Both the position numbers and the translations under genes were made by a program. This document shows positions 38,901 to 49,446 of a stretch of 64,000 nucleotides of DNA, one piece after another (the first letter of the stretch is position 1; each line of letters begins with the position of its first letter). This DNA comes from Tubulanus polymorphus (lineage: Eukaryota; Nemertea; Palaeonemertea; Tubulaniformes; Tubulanidae). The DNA is taken from positions 21,116,153 through 21,180,152 of the forward strand of contig NC_134028.1 in the NCBI RefSeq assembly GCF_964204645.1, in the 5' to 3' direction. Under the pieces are notes generated by a model. The model made no database searches, had not been told where the DNA came from, and saw only the letters and a list, made by a program, of their open reading frames with translations.

Positions 38901-41900
38901 TTTGTATATTATTGAATATAGATTTATAAGATACAGAATTACTGATGTGTGCAGATAAAAAACTTTAAATCAGTCCTTGAGTTATTATAATTCACTTACC
39001 AAATTAAAGGAAACTTAATTAGTCCACTTATTAGCGCGATAGTTAACGTTGGTTCATTTATTGGAATTAGTTTGTGTTACTGTAGCCAATCAAAAACTAA
39101 ATCAGTGCTAGAGTAATCTGCGCTAATTAGCTAGAATTGGTTCGCTTTGTCTGATTAATTAGAAATAAATATCACTTTAGGATAAAAAAGATTTAATTTG
39201 GGGGGCAATTTTCCGGGGGGGGGGGGGGGGGGGCAAAACGTTGTGATAAAACATCTAACGACCGCTGTAAGATCGGACGTTTTTTGTCTCTCTATTTGTC
39301 ATTAATTTCATTTTAGAAATGAAAATGTTTTGAGATGTAGTCATGAACCCAGATGTAGCTCGGATGATCAAAAAATAGAAGAGTGGCAAGGTTTAATGCA
39401 GTGGCGTTGGAAGTGCAGCAACGAAAGCCGCGGCAATAATTTACTGAATGACGTTTTTTTTTCTTTGAATACCACGTTTTTGAAGGAATTAAGTCAATTC
39501 GCCGCGGCAATATTAAGAATCTGTTCAAAATCGGCATTCGGCAGCAGCAATAAAACATTGCTTCCTACGCGCCTGTAATGTAATACTACCCCTTGTGTAA
39601 AGTCTCTCCCTCGGCAGATGAAACACTACATTCTAGCTGGTTCTAAGCACTTAGGGGGTCATTCTATAAGGACTGATGGGTGGTATTATCTATAGGTATA
39701 TCTCTAATGTATGTCTGATGCATGTGTGTATTTATGTATTTACTACAAAATACAAATTATTAGACGTTTATGATGTTTAAAATTTTGATTTTTATGCTTA
39801 ACAATCTGATGTCAAATACAATACATAACAGTTATGTATTGTATTTGACATAAAATTTACCTTTAGCACCGGCTGTGATGAAATGAACATCAGTTTTCTC
39901 CGTTTTTACGCCGAACTGTGGAAAATCTTTACCTTCCTCGAGGATGATGACTGACTCGATTGACTGTAGAAATAACAATGAGTTTGTTATGAGATCAGCG
40001 TTGTAATTATGGACGCGAAATGGAAATGGAAACGTTGAACCCCCCCCACACAAACTCTACTGATAGAGCTAACAATTTCTGAATCACCCTGGACTGCGGC
40101 AGCAGCTCACGAGTCAAATCATCGATAGTGGCTGAGCATTTGTTCCTTTGGATGTACATTGAATAGAAACAGAAGGAAATAACTAATTTTTTAAGTAGGG
40201 CCTCAAAAATCCTTCAGCAGTCTCTACTGCATTTGCCACAATGTTAAATCGTACATACAACTCAAACGCTCCCTTTCTGTTTCACACATCTCATAGTGAA
40301 ATATCAGACTTTGACAAACCTCATATACAGGAATCGTCTTTTTTCTTTTGAAATCTTTTGTATTCCACACGAGGACAACATTGTCGCGTCCGGAACTGCA
40401 AGAAGTTAAAGAAATGTTTACCGTCATATTGCAAAACCAAATTCTCACAAGATTGGCAAGATTGATTTTAATGAAATCAGTGGTCAATAGCATTATCCAA
40501 ATTTGACTTTTCCGGGTTTTGAGCGAAATTTGAGGGGCCAAGGCCTAAAACTCAGAATTTGAGGGATTTTGTACCCTAAAAATTGATTTTGGAATTTGAG
40601 GGGTTTTCGAGGGATTTGAAGGGCTGTAGGAACCCTTGAAACTGACCTGAGAGCGGTATTTCCATCAGCAGTAAATGCTAGATCAGTGATGTTACTGTAA
40701 TGACCTTCTAAAACACTGATACATGAACTCATCTTTAGGTCCCAAACGCGTATAGTATAATCATCGGCCGCCGAGAACAACTGTAATCGTGTGATATCTG
40801 GATGAAACTTCGTCAAACTATAAATCAAACAACTCATCATCATTTCACAAATACTACGATTATTGTACGATAACCACACTCAAACGTGGTGAACGGATAA
40901 TAAGATAAAAACACACTATGTAAAATAACTTGTCACTCAGATATCAGTACCAATTTAAATAATGGCTTTTCTCTGCACAATTCCCTTCTTTTAAGTATAT
41001 TACTTCATGCCTTGCCGAACATTAATTACTTACTCACTCACTAATTAGCCTGTTCTCTGAATATATATACCCCTGTTTTTAGTCAATACCTCACATCTGA
41101 CGATGATCTCTAGGGTGAGATCATGTATTTTATTTTCCATTGTTCGAATAAATAAATTCTTAAATTTAATTCGTACATAATAGTGGGTTTTTATCTTGCA
41201 ACGATTATCTTCATCGGTTTACTTTTCACGCCAGTTGTGGCTCGCGGGGGGTTTACTGTAGTAAATAATACATACGTCACGACACCTTGATGACCTTTCA
41301 AATTGTGAGTGCAATATTGTTGAATTATATCCCAGATTTTAATCGTTGAGTCACTGCCACCAGTGGCGAGCAATGTCGACGTACAATCGAACCCCATACT
41401 GGCAACAGGTGCCGTGTGAATCGCCTGCAAAATCATAGAAATCATCACAATTTAGCATTTAAGGAATATATCGCATTGAAACATGATATTTCTTTTAAAT
41501 CTTAACATAGGGATTGTCCCTGTTATTTATTTGGCTGGTAAATTTTGTTTGATTTTTTTCGATTGAGTCTCCCTTACTGACCCACCACACCTGCCGGGAG
41601 CGAGGCCTTGATTTTGAAATCGGAAATCGAAGTGCAGATATAGTCGTGTGATCGGCGGTCGAGTTCACAGAATTATTTGTTTAAATCGAAGAACATAATT
41701 GGAAATTCGGTTCCAGGTGTTAAATGGTATTTGCCATGGCAACCATTACATGTGAGAAGAGGTCTAAAACAAAACCATCTGTACAATTAATTAAGAAATC
41801 ATTTTGACCTAATGGGACATTCAAAATTTTGTTAATTTTCAAACACCTTCAATTTTAGCACAGGATGTACATGCCAGTTTATTCCCCCAACTGATGCATG

Positions 41901-43456
41901 CGTTCATACTTCATGAATTACACTCGACTCCAAATTTCTGATGCAGTGATGAATTAATTTTCAAATGTCTCAGAGGGGCCAGTTATTAGATACATTAGGA
42001 AAATTTATCTTTGTGACATAAATTACCTTCCATGATCTTTCTATGGTTTTTGTTTTCCAGGACCACTGACGCAGAACGAGATGTTGACTGGCAATAACTA
42101 TATACTAGAAATAAAATGATGAAAAATAATATAGTTCCGTGTAGCAGCGTCCTTCAAATTCGAGATATAGGGAATTATAGATTCCACACGTCCTGTTATT
42201 TTGCAGATAATCATGTTTGTGTCACGAGTGAATTAACAGATATTAACAAACTCTGATTTTCGAATCAGTTCATCTTCATATAAAGACACAGCAAAATTTT
42301 AGGGTTATATCATTCGTTCTAAGATATTAATTATTCTGAGGATATTTTACTATTCACGCAGCTTCGATCATAAGCGGATAAACAGATTAATATTTTGCTG
42401 TTGACATCAATTTTCGAATTGGTTCATCTCATCAATTAAGGACAAATTTGTCAATTTAATGCAACCTTTTACCTGGTCATCGGGGCTAACAGCAAAACAG
42501 GTCACCTCCGGATCATCTTCCTGAATGAGTAACACAAGATAATCATTCCAATGTTTCCCTTATAAGTCATTGCTTTTAATGCAAAAAAACCCTGACAGAA
42601 TCAAATCATCTGTATTTCAATTTATTCTTTCAAACTTCACCTAAACTTTTAACAAAATACGTGCACAAATCAACCAGAAAGAAATAATTAAAAACAACCT
42701 ACCTCGGCTAATGCATGCAGGACTTTTCCATCATTATAGTTCAACACCTGAACAGCATTTCCACACGTGCTGAAGAAATTTTGTCCATCTGACGTAAACT
42801 GCAAATATTCAATACAATGGATATGAAACAAATTCACCAGGCAAACAGGTGCAAAATGCGAACAATCGAATCCACATAAAAATGGTACCTATGCATCATA
42901 TCAAATATGAAATAGCCGATAGTACGGCGCAGCCTAGGCCTACCTGAATTTGTCCACCAGTATAAAATGCTTCATATTTATTGACCACTTTAAAACTGAA
43001 ATACAATTGAAGAATGTGTGAGTGTTTGTGTACCAACAGTACAGTACAGTAGAGTAGGCCTTTTGGTAGAACCAAGTAAGTCCTTATTTAGGCACTAAAC
43101 AGCAGGTGGAGAGTGCTGGGTGGTTATTAAGAGGACAGACCGATCATATGCTGGAACTAATCGGTAGTAGATGCGATGGATCTCCTCTGTTGAAACTCGA
43201 TCAGCGATAGCATAACGGAGATTTCCTTCCTTATCCTTCTTCTTCCAAAACAAAACCCGGAAGTAAATGTTTGACGGCCAAAATTCCCGATTTAATGAGA
43301 CACGAACATCGTAAACAACAAATATAGCTAACGTATAGAATCATTGTCATAAACTCTTATTATAATTATGATTTATAAACTGATATCATCAAGGGGAGAA
43401 ATACATTTCAATTAATTTAGCAGCAATTCTCACTTCGATTTCAGTTTCGCCGCCAT
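33000..43456 (-). CDS. TBL3: TBL3/UTP13, WD40 subunit of the small-subunit processome (21 coding exons)
   Basis: TBL3 (yeast Utp13) belongs to the UTP-B complex, which acts in the nucleolus on early 18S rRNA processing. Exons in transcript order: 43456-43434, 42995-42944, 42798-42703, 42520-42473, 42104-42027, 41424-41276, 40817-40647, 40395-40320, 39963-39861, 38790-38615, 37959-37652, 37416-37206, 36763-36534, 36135-35979, 35635-35577, 35332-35229, 34880-34809, 34523-34365, 33834-33744, 33658-33577, 33320-33000. All borders are GT..AG in matching phase; 2766 nt, 921 aa. WD40 repeats fill residues 1-625, with signatures AIHTAPVASMGFD, IRVWDL, SSAKDNSVRVW, HDKDINYIAVSPNDKLA and LRGHKRGVWCTQFSP. 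The Utp13 C-terminal domain follows (GAILRFAVKWNSNSKHCHEA). The last exon adds an acidic Asp/Glu/Ser-rich tail (816-880) with a basic end; human TBL3, about 808 aa, stops earlier. Confidence 0.96.
34050..34170. repeat. Short palindromic element, TBL3 intron 18
   Basis: The left end ctggattcagtttcatgaaa pairs with ctcatgaaaccggaccctga at the right. It belongs to the same loose family as 36337-36472. Confidence 0.5.
36337..36472. repeat. Short palindromic element, TBL3 intron 13
   Basis: It contains ccttaaatcgatttaatttc and ends gaaactggaccccgaatcca, resembling 26130-26250 in glutamate dehydrogenase. It lies about 60 bp downstream of TBL3 exon 13. Confidence 0.5.
37996..38284 (-). mobile_element. 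piggyBac-like MITE flanked by TTAA, TBL3 intron 10
   Basis: The 289-bp element is inverted relative to its relative at 20207-20496. It starts ccctttccgtgctgactaat and ends gatgcactgaaaggg, flanked by TTAA at 37992-37995 and 38285-38288. Internal sequence matches across the full length, including aattactaattactaatt and the caccgcactgcggtgta palindrome. Confidence 0.85.
39215..39233. repeat. Run of 19 G
   Basis: A G homopolymer lies in TBL3 intron 9. Its length is likely uncertain in any assembly. Confidence 0.9.
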
Positions 43457-44000
43457 CTTGTCTACCACGTGGGTAGTGTCATTGCGCAATACATTATACC
43501 ACAGTGTTTAGGTTCGAATCCAATTGAAACTCATTTTGGTCTTCTGCGCCTATACTGTAAAAATCCAGGCTTCGGGCGTGTTGGGCACAGAAAAGGCACA
43601 GAAAAAAGTAAAATGTAAAAGGCATCACGCTGCAGTCCGATATTTTACAAGAAAAACAATAAAATGGTTGAAATGACTTTTACTGTGCAGTCGGGTTGAT
43701 TCGTGTCCTTATTTATTTTGAGGCGTCGGTTCGCCCGTAAATTATCATAGAGTTCAAATTAATTTGATTTGAGTTCTATGATTATATCCTGTAACCGTTG
43801 CACCAATTGTCCTGTAAACGATTCTCATCTTGATGACTTCGTTCACTCGATAGTTTCCGATTCTGAAATCGAAAGATCAAGATTTGAACAGTGGGTTGAA
43901 CAAATTCAATCATCTTTCAAGTGCCAGATTGAGATATACGGTAGTACTTTATTCTCATTCTGATGCGCATTACTTCTACGTTAGTTTGAATGGATTGATA
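43457..44000. other. Head-to-head spacer between TBL3 and the first cysteine-rich peptide gene
   Basis: The 544-bp spacer separates the TBL3 start codon (minus) from the type A1 start codon (plus), so both promoters should lie here. The right part, from about 43590, is the left edge of the tandem duplication and recurs at 50775-51218. An imperfect palindrome (catagagttcaaat to atttgagttctatg) lies at 43746-43780. I see no clear TATA box. Confidence 0.6.
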
Positions 44001-44958
44001 ATGGTGGCCATTAAGGTATGTTTCTATCATCGTCATCATCATTATCATCATGCCGTTATCGTTATCGTTATCGCTATCCATATCAATAATATATCAACAA
44101 TGTGATTATCATCATCATCATTATTATCATCATTAGTATTATAACTACTAGAATTATAATTTATCATTATAACCATTATCAATTATCATTATCATTATTA
44201 TCACTTATCGTATCACTCCCTTTATGGTACAGCCTCCGCTTTGGAGATGTTCTTTTCTCCAAATATTTGTGTCGTCGATTGCTAATAGCCAATGGTACAA
44301 AGAAAACACTAAAATTCAATCAAACACACGTATTAATTCTTCATGTTTCTTCTATGTGACTAAAATATTCATTCTATGCTCACACTTTAAAACTGTTAAG
44401 CATGGATAAGCTCCAGGACCGCGTACCGCTATAAAGCTGCTGTGGCAATAGATCGGGATTATGGCAGGTGATGATCCGCCAGGTGTAGTTATACCCTTAG
44501 TTTTCCCGATCAATGTTTTCTACATTTAAAATCCTGTCGACCGATTGTACTTGAGTCCCACTTAAAAATACACAGCGACGTTAATTATCTGCGTTACTTA
44601 AACCAATTAATTCTACGATCTATATTGGATACTGATTATCTAAATGAATTGCGAAACCAGGGAACAATATTCGGTTCGAGTTCTAGGCGCCGTAGAACAA
44701 GAGTACGTTGATGTTAGATTTGCGACAAAGTAATTTCTCTTTATAAACATCATTTTATTCACCCCTTTGAAACCTCTTCAGTTTCAGTTTCTGACAGTCT
44801 TAGCCGCATGGGGCGCTGGTGCGGTCGCGTGGACGTGTGCAGAATGCAATGCGATGTGTACAGCATCATGTGCCGGCAGATCAGTGGCTAACTGCATCAC
44901 TTCTATTTGTATGAGAATTTTGTCAGGGTGCTTCAGGTGTCTTCGCCAAACTCAGTAG
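44001..44958 (+). CDS. Secreted cysteine-rich peptide, type A1 (two exons)
   Basis: I do not recognise the family. Exon 1 (44001-44015) encodes only MVAIK and ends at a strong donor, AAG/gtatgt. Exon 2 (44782-44958) follows a cttcag acceptor in the same phase, giving 63 residues. A second cag six bases in could act as an alternative acceptor. The N-terminal 20 or so residues form a hydrophobic signal peptide (FLTVLAAWGAGAVA), so the product should be secreted. The mature part has eight cysteines spaced C-x2-C-x3-C-x3-C-x7-C-x4-C-x6-C-x2-C, which suggests a disulfide-bonded pair of helices. The same exon pair, with the same splice phases, recurs at 51219 and 54957, which supports the model. 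Antimicrobial, venom or signalling roles are all possible; none is shown. Confidence 0.75.
44026..44216. repeat. Imperfect ATC/ATT microsatellite in type A1 intron
   Basis: Runs of atc, att and gttatc trinucleotide and hexanucleotide units follow the exon 1 donor by about 10 bp. In copy 2 the equivalent place holds a different microsatellite-bearing insertion. Confidence 0.8.
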
Positions 44959-46056
44959 TTGTTAACATACAATCAGTTTGAGATGCCGCGGAATTTCAGT
45001 TTCAATACATATTAACAAAATCATATTAACAAAAAACAACAATGCATATTTCTTTCTTAGATTTCATTCTAATGTAATCAGATGTGCTGAAAATGATTCC
45101 ACTATGTGTCACAGAGATTTTTTTAACACCCTCAACACGCTAAGCGCCACACAGGGCATTATAAGCGGGTTCGATGTTTCTTTTTCCCAAGAACAGAAGA
45201 ACCTTCGACCAAAAAATTCAAGAACAAGAAAATCAGCATCTCATCTCCTTCTTAATGTTGTATAAATTTCGTCTTTCCATCGAGGGACTGCAGAGATAAT
45301 TGATTTTCAATTTAACCTATTGTTTGAAAAGAGAGCGAAAATTGTCGCAACAATGGGGTACCTCGAGGGACCGCTACAATATGGCGCCTAGAAACTGGAA
45401 ACTTCTATATTACTTTGTGTGATATCGAAATGTCTTCTTTCTATTGGTCATCCAAATGAATATTTGAGAAGGGCCAAAAAATGCAGATGGATCCAAGGAT
45501 TAGACAAGGCGACCTTAGTACGGTAGCTGTGTGTAGGACTAATAGTGTGGTACAAATATTGAAGTTATTCGAAGTGATCTTTAAGACTATTGCATTAATG
45601 ACTAATTCAAGGAATTAAAAAGGAATATGTTTCTTGCGCTAAATTTCTGTTTGAAATCGGAAAAAACCGAAATTCAGCTACGGGTCAGGGTCTGAAACAA
45701 GAGACAGAAACATAAATAAGAGTCTCTATCACGAGAGAAAACCACGGAATTTGGGAAATATTATTATTGGGTTTTTTTGTACGTGGCAGCAGATTTTGGT
45801 GAGTCGGGGAGAGATTATTGAATGACACATTCATTAGCGTCATTACTTTTCCTCAGTCTGAGAGTCTACGATTACAAAACTGAGTAAAGCTAACTCAATA
45901 TTAACTTCACTTGTATAAATAATTCAGAATATCGTATATGGACAGCTGGTTTAAAAACAAATTATTACACGACATCATTAATTATATCGTGCGGCATAAT
46001 CGACCATCTTTCCAGCAGGCGCCAAGTGTTTTCTACCAAGTTTCTAGTTTGTAGAA

Positions 46057-47959
46057 ATGAATGACATGACAGCTAAACGCAGTAAGGTATGTTGTTTATA
46101 CATAGAAAAGGTGCAATAGCACGGTTGGGTTTCATGGCATGGGCTTTAAACTTACTAGTAAAGCCTGGCGGCAGAAAAAGGGTAGATGGAAACTTGTCGT
46201 GAAAACCAGGCTTAAACCTGGAAGAAATATATATTGGGTCATCCATTTATTACGTAAGTACAATAGGGGAGGGGTGGTGAATGTAAATTACATCGCATCT
46301 GCGTACAAGGGGGGCAGGGGGTCAAATACCTTAATGACATCAGATAGTCAAGTCCAAAAACGATTTGCTTACAGTCTTATTTAACCAAAGCACCACTGCG
46401 AGTGCTCAACGGGGCAAATCGCTCATGGAAGTGCTTTGAGGTAGGGTCATTTATTGAAGGCGATTATGATTTGTGCCACGAAGAGTAATCAATGGTGGCT
46501 GATTCGGGACATGTAATAAAAAAATCACAAACGTTACAAATTTTTTTGCAGACGCTAAAAAGTCGTTTTATCGCGCAATAAAACGACAATTACCAGTTAA
46601 AACGAGAAATTACCGCGATAAAACAAGAAAAAGTTGTTTTATCGCGCGATATAACGAACTTTTTCGTTTTATTGCCACGTTAAACGAAAAATAGCGCGAT
46701 AAAACGAAAAATTAACGCAATGAAATGATTTTTCATTCGTTTTACATCGTGATAAAACGAAAAAATAAATTCCGTTTTCTCCATTTTTCGTTTTAACGTG
46801 GCAATAAAACGAAAAATTCGTTTCATCGCGCGATAAAACGACTTTTTCTCGTTTTATTGCGCGATAAAACGACTTTTTCTCGTTTTATCGCAGTAATTTT
46901 CGTTTCATCGCGCTATTTTTCGTTTTAACGTGGCAATAAAACGAAAAAGTTCGTTTTATCGCGCGATAAAACGACTTTTTCTCGTTTTATTGCGCAATAA
47001 AACGACTTTTTCTTGTTTTAACGCGGTAATTTCTCGTTTTAACGTGGTAATTTTCGTTTTATTGCGCGATAAAACGACTTTTAGGCGTCTGTAAAAAAAT
47101 ATTTGCACCATTTGTGATTTTTTTTTTACATGGTCCGAATCAGCCACCATAGTAATCGGCAGAGTAAAGCGATTTGATACGAGTTGCTTGATAAAAACGC
47201 CTCATCGACCTTGATGATTCTCCAAACATTGGGTGGTTGACGCTGTTGGATGATGTAATGGCGGTGATGCATTCAAGTTCGTGAACTGACGAAGTTTGAT
47301 AAAGTATGCAATCTTATATGGTTAGGATTTGGATAATTAGAATCAGTAGAGGGGGTTATGGATGTAGAACGTACACACATGGGGGTAAATCTCGTGCGTA
47401 CAGGTCAACAAGGTGGGGGGGGGGAGGGGAGTTGATAGAGGGCACTCCATTTTTGGAAACTTTTTGCGTACGTAATAAATCGATGACCCCTATATACTTA
47501 TCTTTCCTCAAATTACGTATAATAATCTATATATTTAAGTTACTATGAAAGAAGTACTTGTTATTCAGGTTTTATAGGCCGTCAGTATATTCTAAATGTG
47601 CCTAAACCATAAAGAAATCGATTTATCTACTTCAGTCACTGTTCATCCATAAAGTTTACAAGCACATACTTTCGGGTAATTACAAACTAGACTTTTAAAC
47701 GGTCTGTGCATGGAGCACCTCGTCACGTTCGATTAACAAGTTCCGTGTTCTTCTTCAGATGATTGTAATAGTTTTAGTTCTGCATGTTTTGATAACGACC
47801 TCGGCGGTTAGTTCGGCAAACCCTGGTGATATAGACGCGTCAACTACGTGTAAAGAGTGTGAAGCAATCTGCAGCGAATCGTGCCAAGGGACGGGACGTG
47901 AATATGATTGCACCTTACTTTTCATGCAATTATTATGCGGCAGATGTACGTCTGATTGA
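46057..47959 (+). CDS. Secreted cysteine-rich peptide, type B1 (two exons)
   Basis: Family not recognised. Exon 1 (46057-46086; MNDMTAKRSK, with an internal in-frame ATG at 46066) ends at AAG/gtatgt. Exon 2 (47759-47959) follows ttcttcttcag in phase 0. The product is about 76 residues. The exon 2 start (MIVIVLVLHVLITTSA) is a strong signal-peptide core, whether it is internal or is itself used as the start. The mature part has seven cysteines: C-x2-C-x3-C-x3-C-x8-C-x8-C-x2-C. The paralogue B2 has an eighth where this copy has Phe, so B1 has lost one cysteine. The 1.7-kb intron contains the large foldback element at 46492. A further exon at 48031 could be an alternative to exon 2. Confidence 0.7.
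46492..47150. mobile_element. Foldback MITE with internal cgttttatcgcgcgataaaa palindromes
   Basis: The 659-bp element has imperfect terminal inverted repeats of about 100 bp: left atggtggctgattcgggaca, right (inverted) atggtggctgattcggacca, continuing through atcacaaa and cagacgc into gtcgttttatcgcgcaataa. It is flanked by agtaatc on both sides (46484-46490 and 47151-47157), a 7-8 bp target duplication. The core of about 530 bp is a chain of the palindrome tcgttttatcgcgcgataaa in both orientations. There is no coding capacity. The paralogous region in copy 2 (near 56810) lacks it. Confidence 0.88.
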
Positions 47960-48030
47960 TAAGATGTATAAACTGTTCATCGAGCCTTCGAGAGAAAAAG
48001 TCAACTTAATTCAATGATATTCGTTTACAG

Positions 48031-48249
48031 TTTGTTTTCCATACTCTAGTCGTTGTTGTTTTGCATGAATTGATAACCACCTGGACGGGCAGTTGGAATC
48101 GTGCTATGGGCACATCTGCACCGACGTGTAAAAACTGTCTTGCAATCTGTAGAACATCGTGTCAATCAATGGATGAATCGATCGATAGTTATGACTGTAC
48201 CTATATTGCTTGCATGGGCTCAGTTTGCGGCCACTCTCTAATTGATTGA
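48031..48249 (+). CDS. Cysteine-rich peptide exon, type C (partial model)
   Basis: After a gtttacag acceptor, an open frame of 72 codons runs to the stop. It opens with a hydrophobic stretch (FVFHTLVVVVLHELITTW), followed by seven cysteines spaced C-x2-C-x3-C-x3-C-x11-C-x4-C-x4-C. The final CxxC of its relatives has become C-GH-S. The phase (0) matches type B exon 1 at 46057-46086, so it could be an alternative 3' exon of B1 lying 71 bp beyond the B1 stop, or a separate gene whose first exon I cannot find. Copy 2 of the duplication lacks this exon. It may also be decaying. Confidence 0.5.
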   Translation, partial: FVFHTLVVVVLHELITTWTGSWNRAMGTSAPTCKNCLAICRTSCQSMDESIDSYDCTYIACMGSVCGHSLID

Positions 48250-48580
48250 GTCCTGGAGTAATCATTCTAATTACTCCAAGATCCAGTCTACGTACATCGC
48301 TGAGTACCTGCATAGAATTAGATTTGACTGTGTTCATGACCCGACGCCTACTGACGACGGCCATGCGGCGTTCAAATCCTTTTGAGTTGAAGGTGGAAGG
48401 GGTCCATCCCCGAGCGAGAAGCATTTTATTTATTTTGTGATTTAACGTAAACAGTTTTAATAGAAAACTGTAGCTAAAATACAAAAAAATACATTTGAGA
48501 ATTTGTATGATCCTCTTCTGAGTGATACGTAGTTCAATCGTCCGTCATTTTTATGATACGACGCGTGCGGGACAATATAC

Positions 48581-48611
48581 CATAGAACTCAAATTTTATT
48601 TGAGTTCTATG
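48581..48611. repeat. Perfect 14-bp-stem palindrome
   Basis: The sequence catagaactcaaat, then ttt, then atttgagttctatg forms a hairpin. A diverged version lies at 43746-43780. The matching places in copy 2 of the duplication lack it. Confidence 0.7.
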
Positions 48612-48781
48612 AAAATACGTACATCCATAGGGTTCACACGTATTTCTTTATTGTATGGCTTCAAGTCTTAGAGTTTTGATACTTGTTGGTGTATCTATGG
48701 ACCAAGCCCTACAAAATTTCATATAATTAGATCAAGTACATTTAGTTCAACAACAACAAAGACAAAGAACAAAAAACAACA

Positions 48782-48853
48782 TTCCCACACCGGGAATCGA
48801 ACCCGGGCCACGCGGGTGAGAGCCGCGTATCCTAACCACTAGACCATATGGGA
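48782..48853 (-). tRNA. tRNA-Glu (CTC)
   Basis: The minus strand folds as a full 72-nt cloverleaf. The acceptor stem is TCCCATA/TGTGGGA, the D arm has TCTAGTGGTTAGGA, the anticodon stem is CGCGG/CCGCG with loop CTCTCAC (anticodon CTC), and the T arm is CCGGG-TTCGATT-CCCGG. A-box and B-box internal promoter sequences are intact. There is no intron. Confidence 0.95.
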
Positions 48854-49196
48854 CTACGAACATTACGATATCCAAATACATTTTTATTGTTTCTTGGCAT
48901 TTTCTGTAGATGGCGGATGAGTGTAAAGCGCGGTAAATACGTAATATATAGTACCATTTTCCTTGAATACAAAATTAAGATTACTGGGTTGTTCTATTGA
49001 ATGTTTATATGCGTGTATAATAATAAATAAGAATAGTTTTTTATGTATGTATGGAAATTACTACATTGAATGCGAAATTGACGGCTTGAGTGTGAATAAG
49101 TGACAGCAAAAGCCGGTTCAACTCTCCAAAGGTGCTTATGTAGTGCGTTTTTACTATATTGAGATTGAAGCAGTTTCGATGGAGTTCAGAATGATG

Positions 49197-49446
49197 AGGG
49201 AGAGGGAGAGGGAGAGGGAGAGGGAGAGGGAGAGGGAGAGGGAGAGGGAGAGGGAGAGGGAGAGGGGAGGGGAGGGGAGGGGAGGGGAGGGGAGGGGAGG
49301 GGAGGGGAGGGGAGGGGAAGGGATGGGGAGGAGGAGGGGAGGGGGAGGGGAGAGGGAGAGGGAGGGGAGGGGAGGGGAGGAGAGGAGGGGAGAGGGACAG
49401 GGAGAGGGACAGGGAGAGGGACAGGCACAGGCACAGGCACAGGGAA
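49197..49446. repeat. Purine-only tract: (GGGAGA)n and (GGGGA)n
   Basis: About 250 bp of almost pure G and A runs from (gagggagag)n through (ggggagggga)n to (gacaggga)n and (ggcaca)n. Such a tract can form triplex or G-quadruplex structures. The open frames on both strands are repeat artefacts. Confidence 0.95.

Noticed and set aside
45061-45265. Open frame downstream of type A1 considered as a further peptide exon
   Set aside because: It lacks a signal peptide and the cysteine pattern, and the copy 2 equivalent is frameshifted and shortened.
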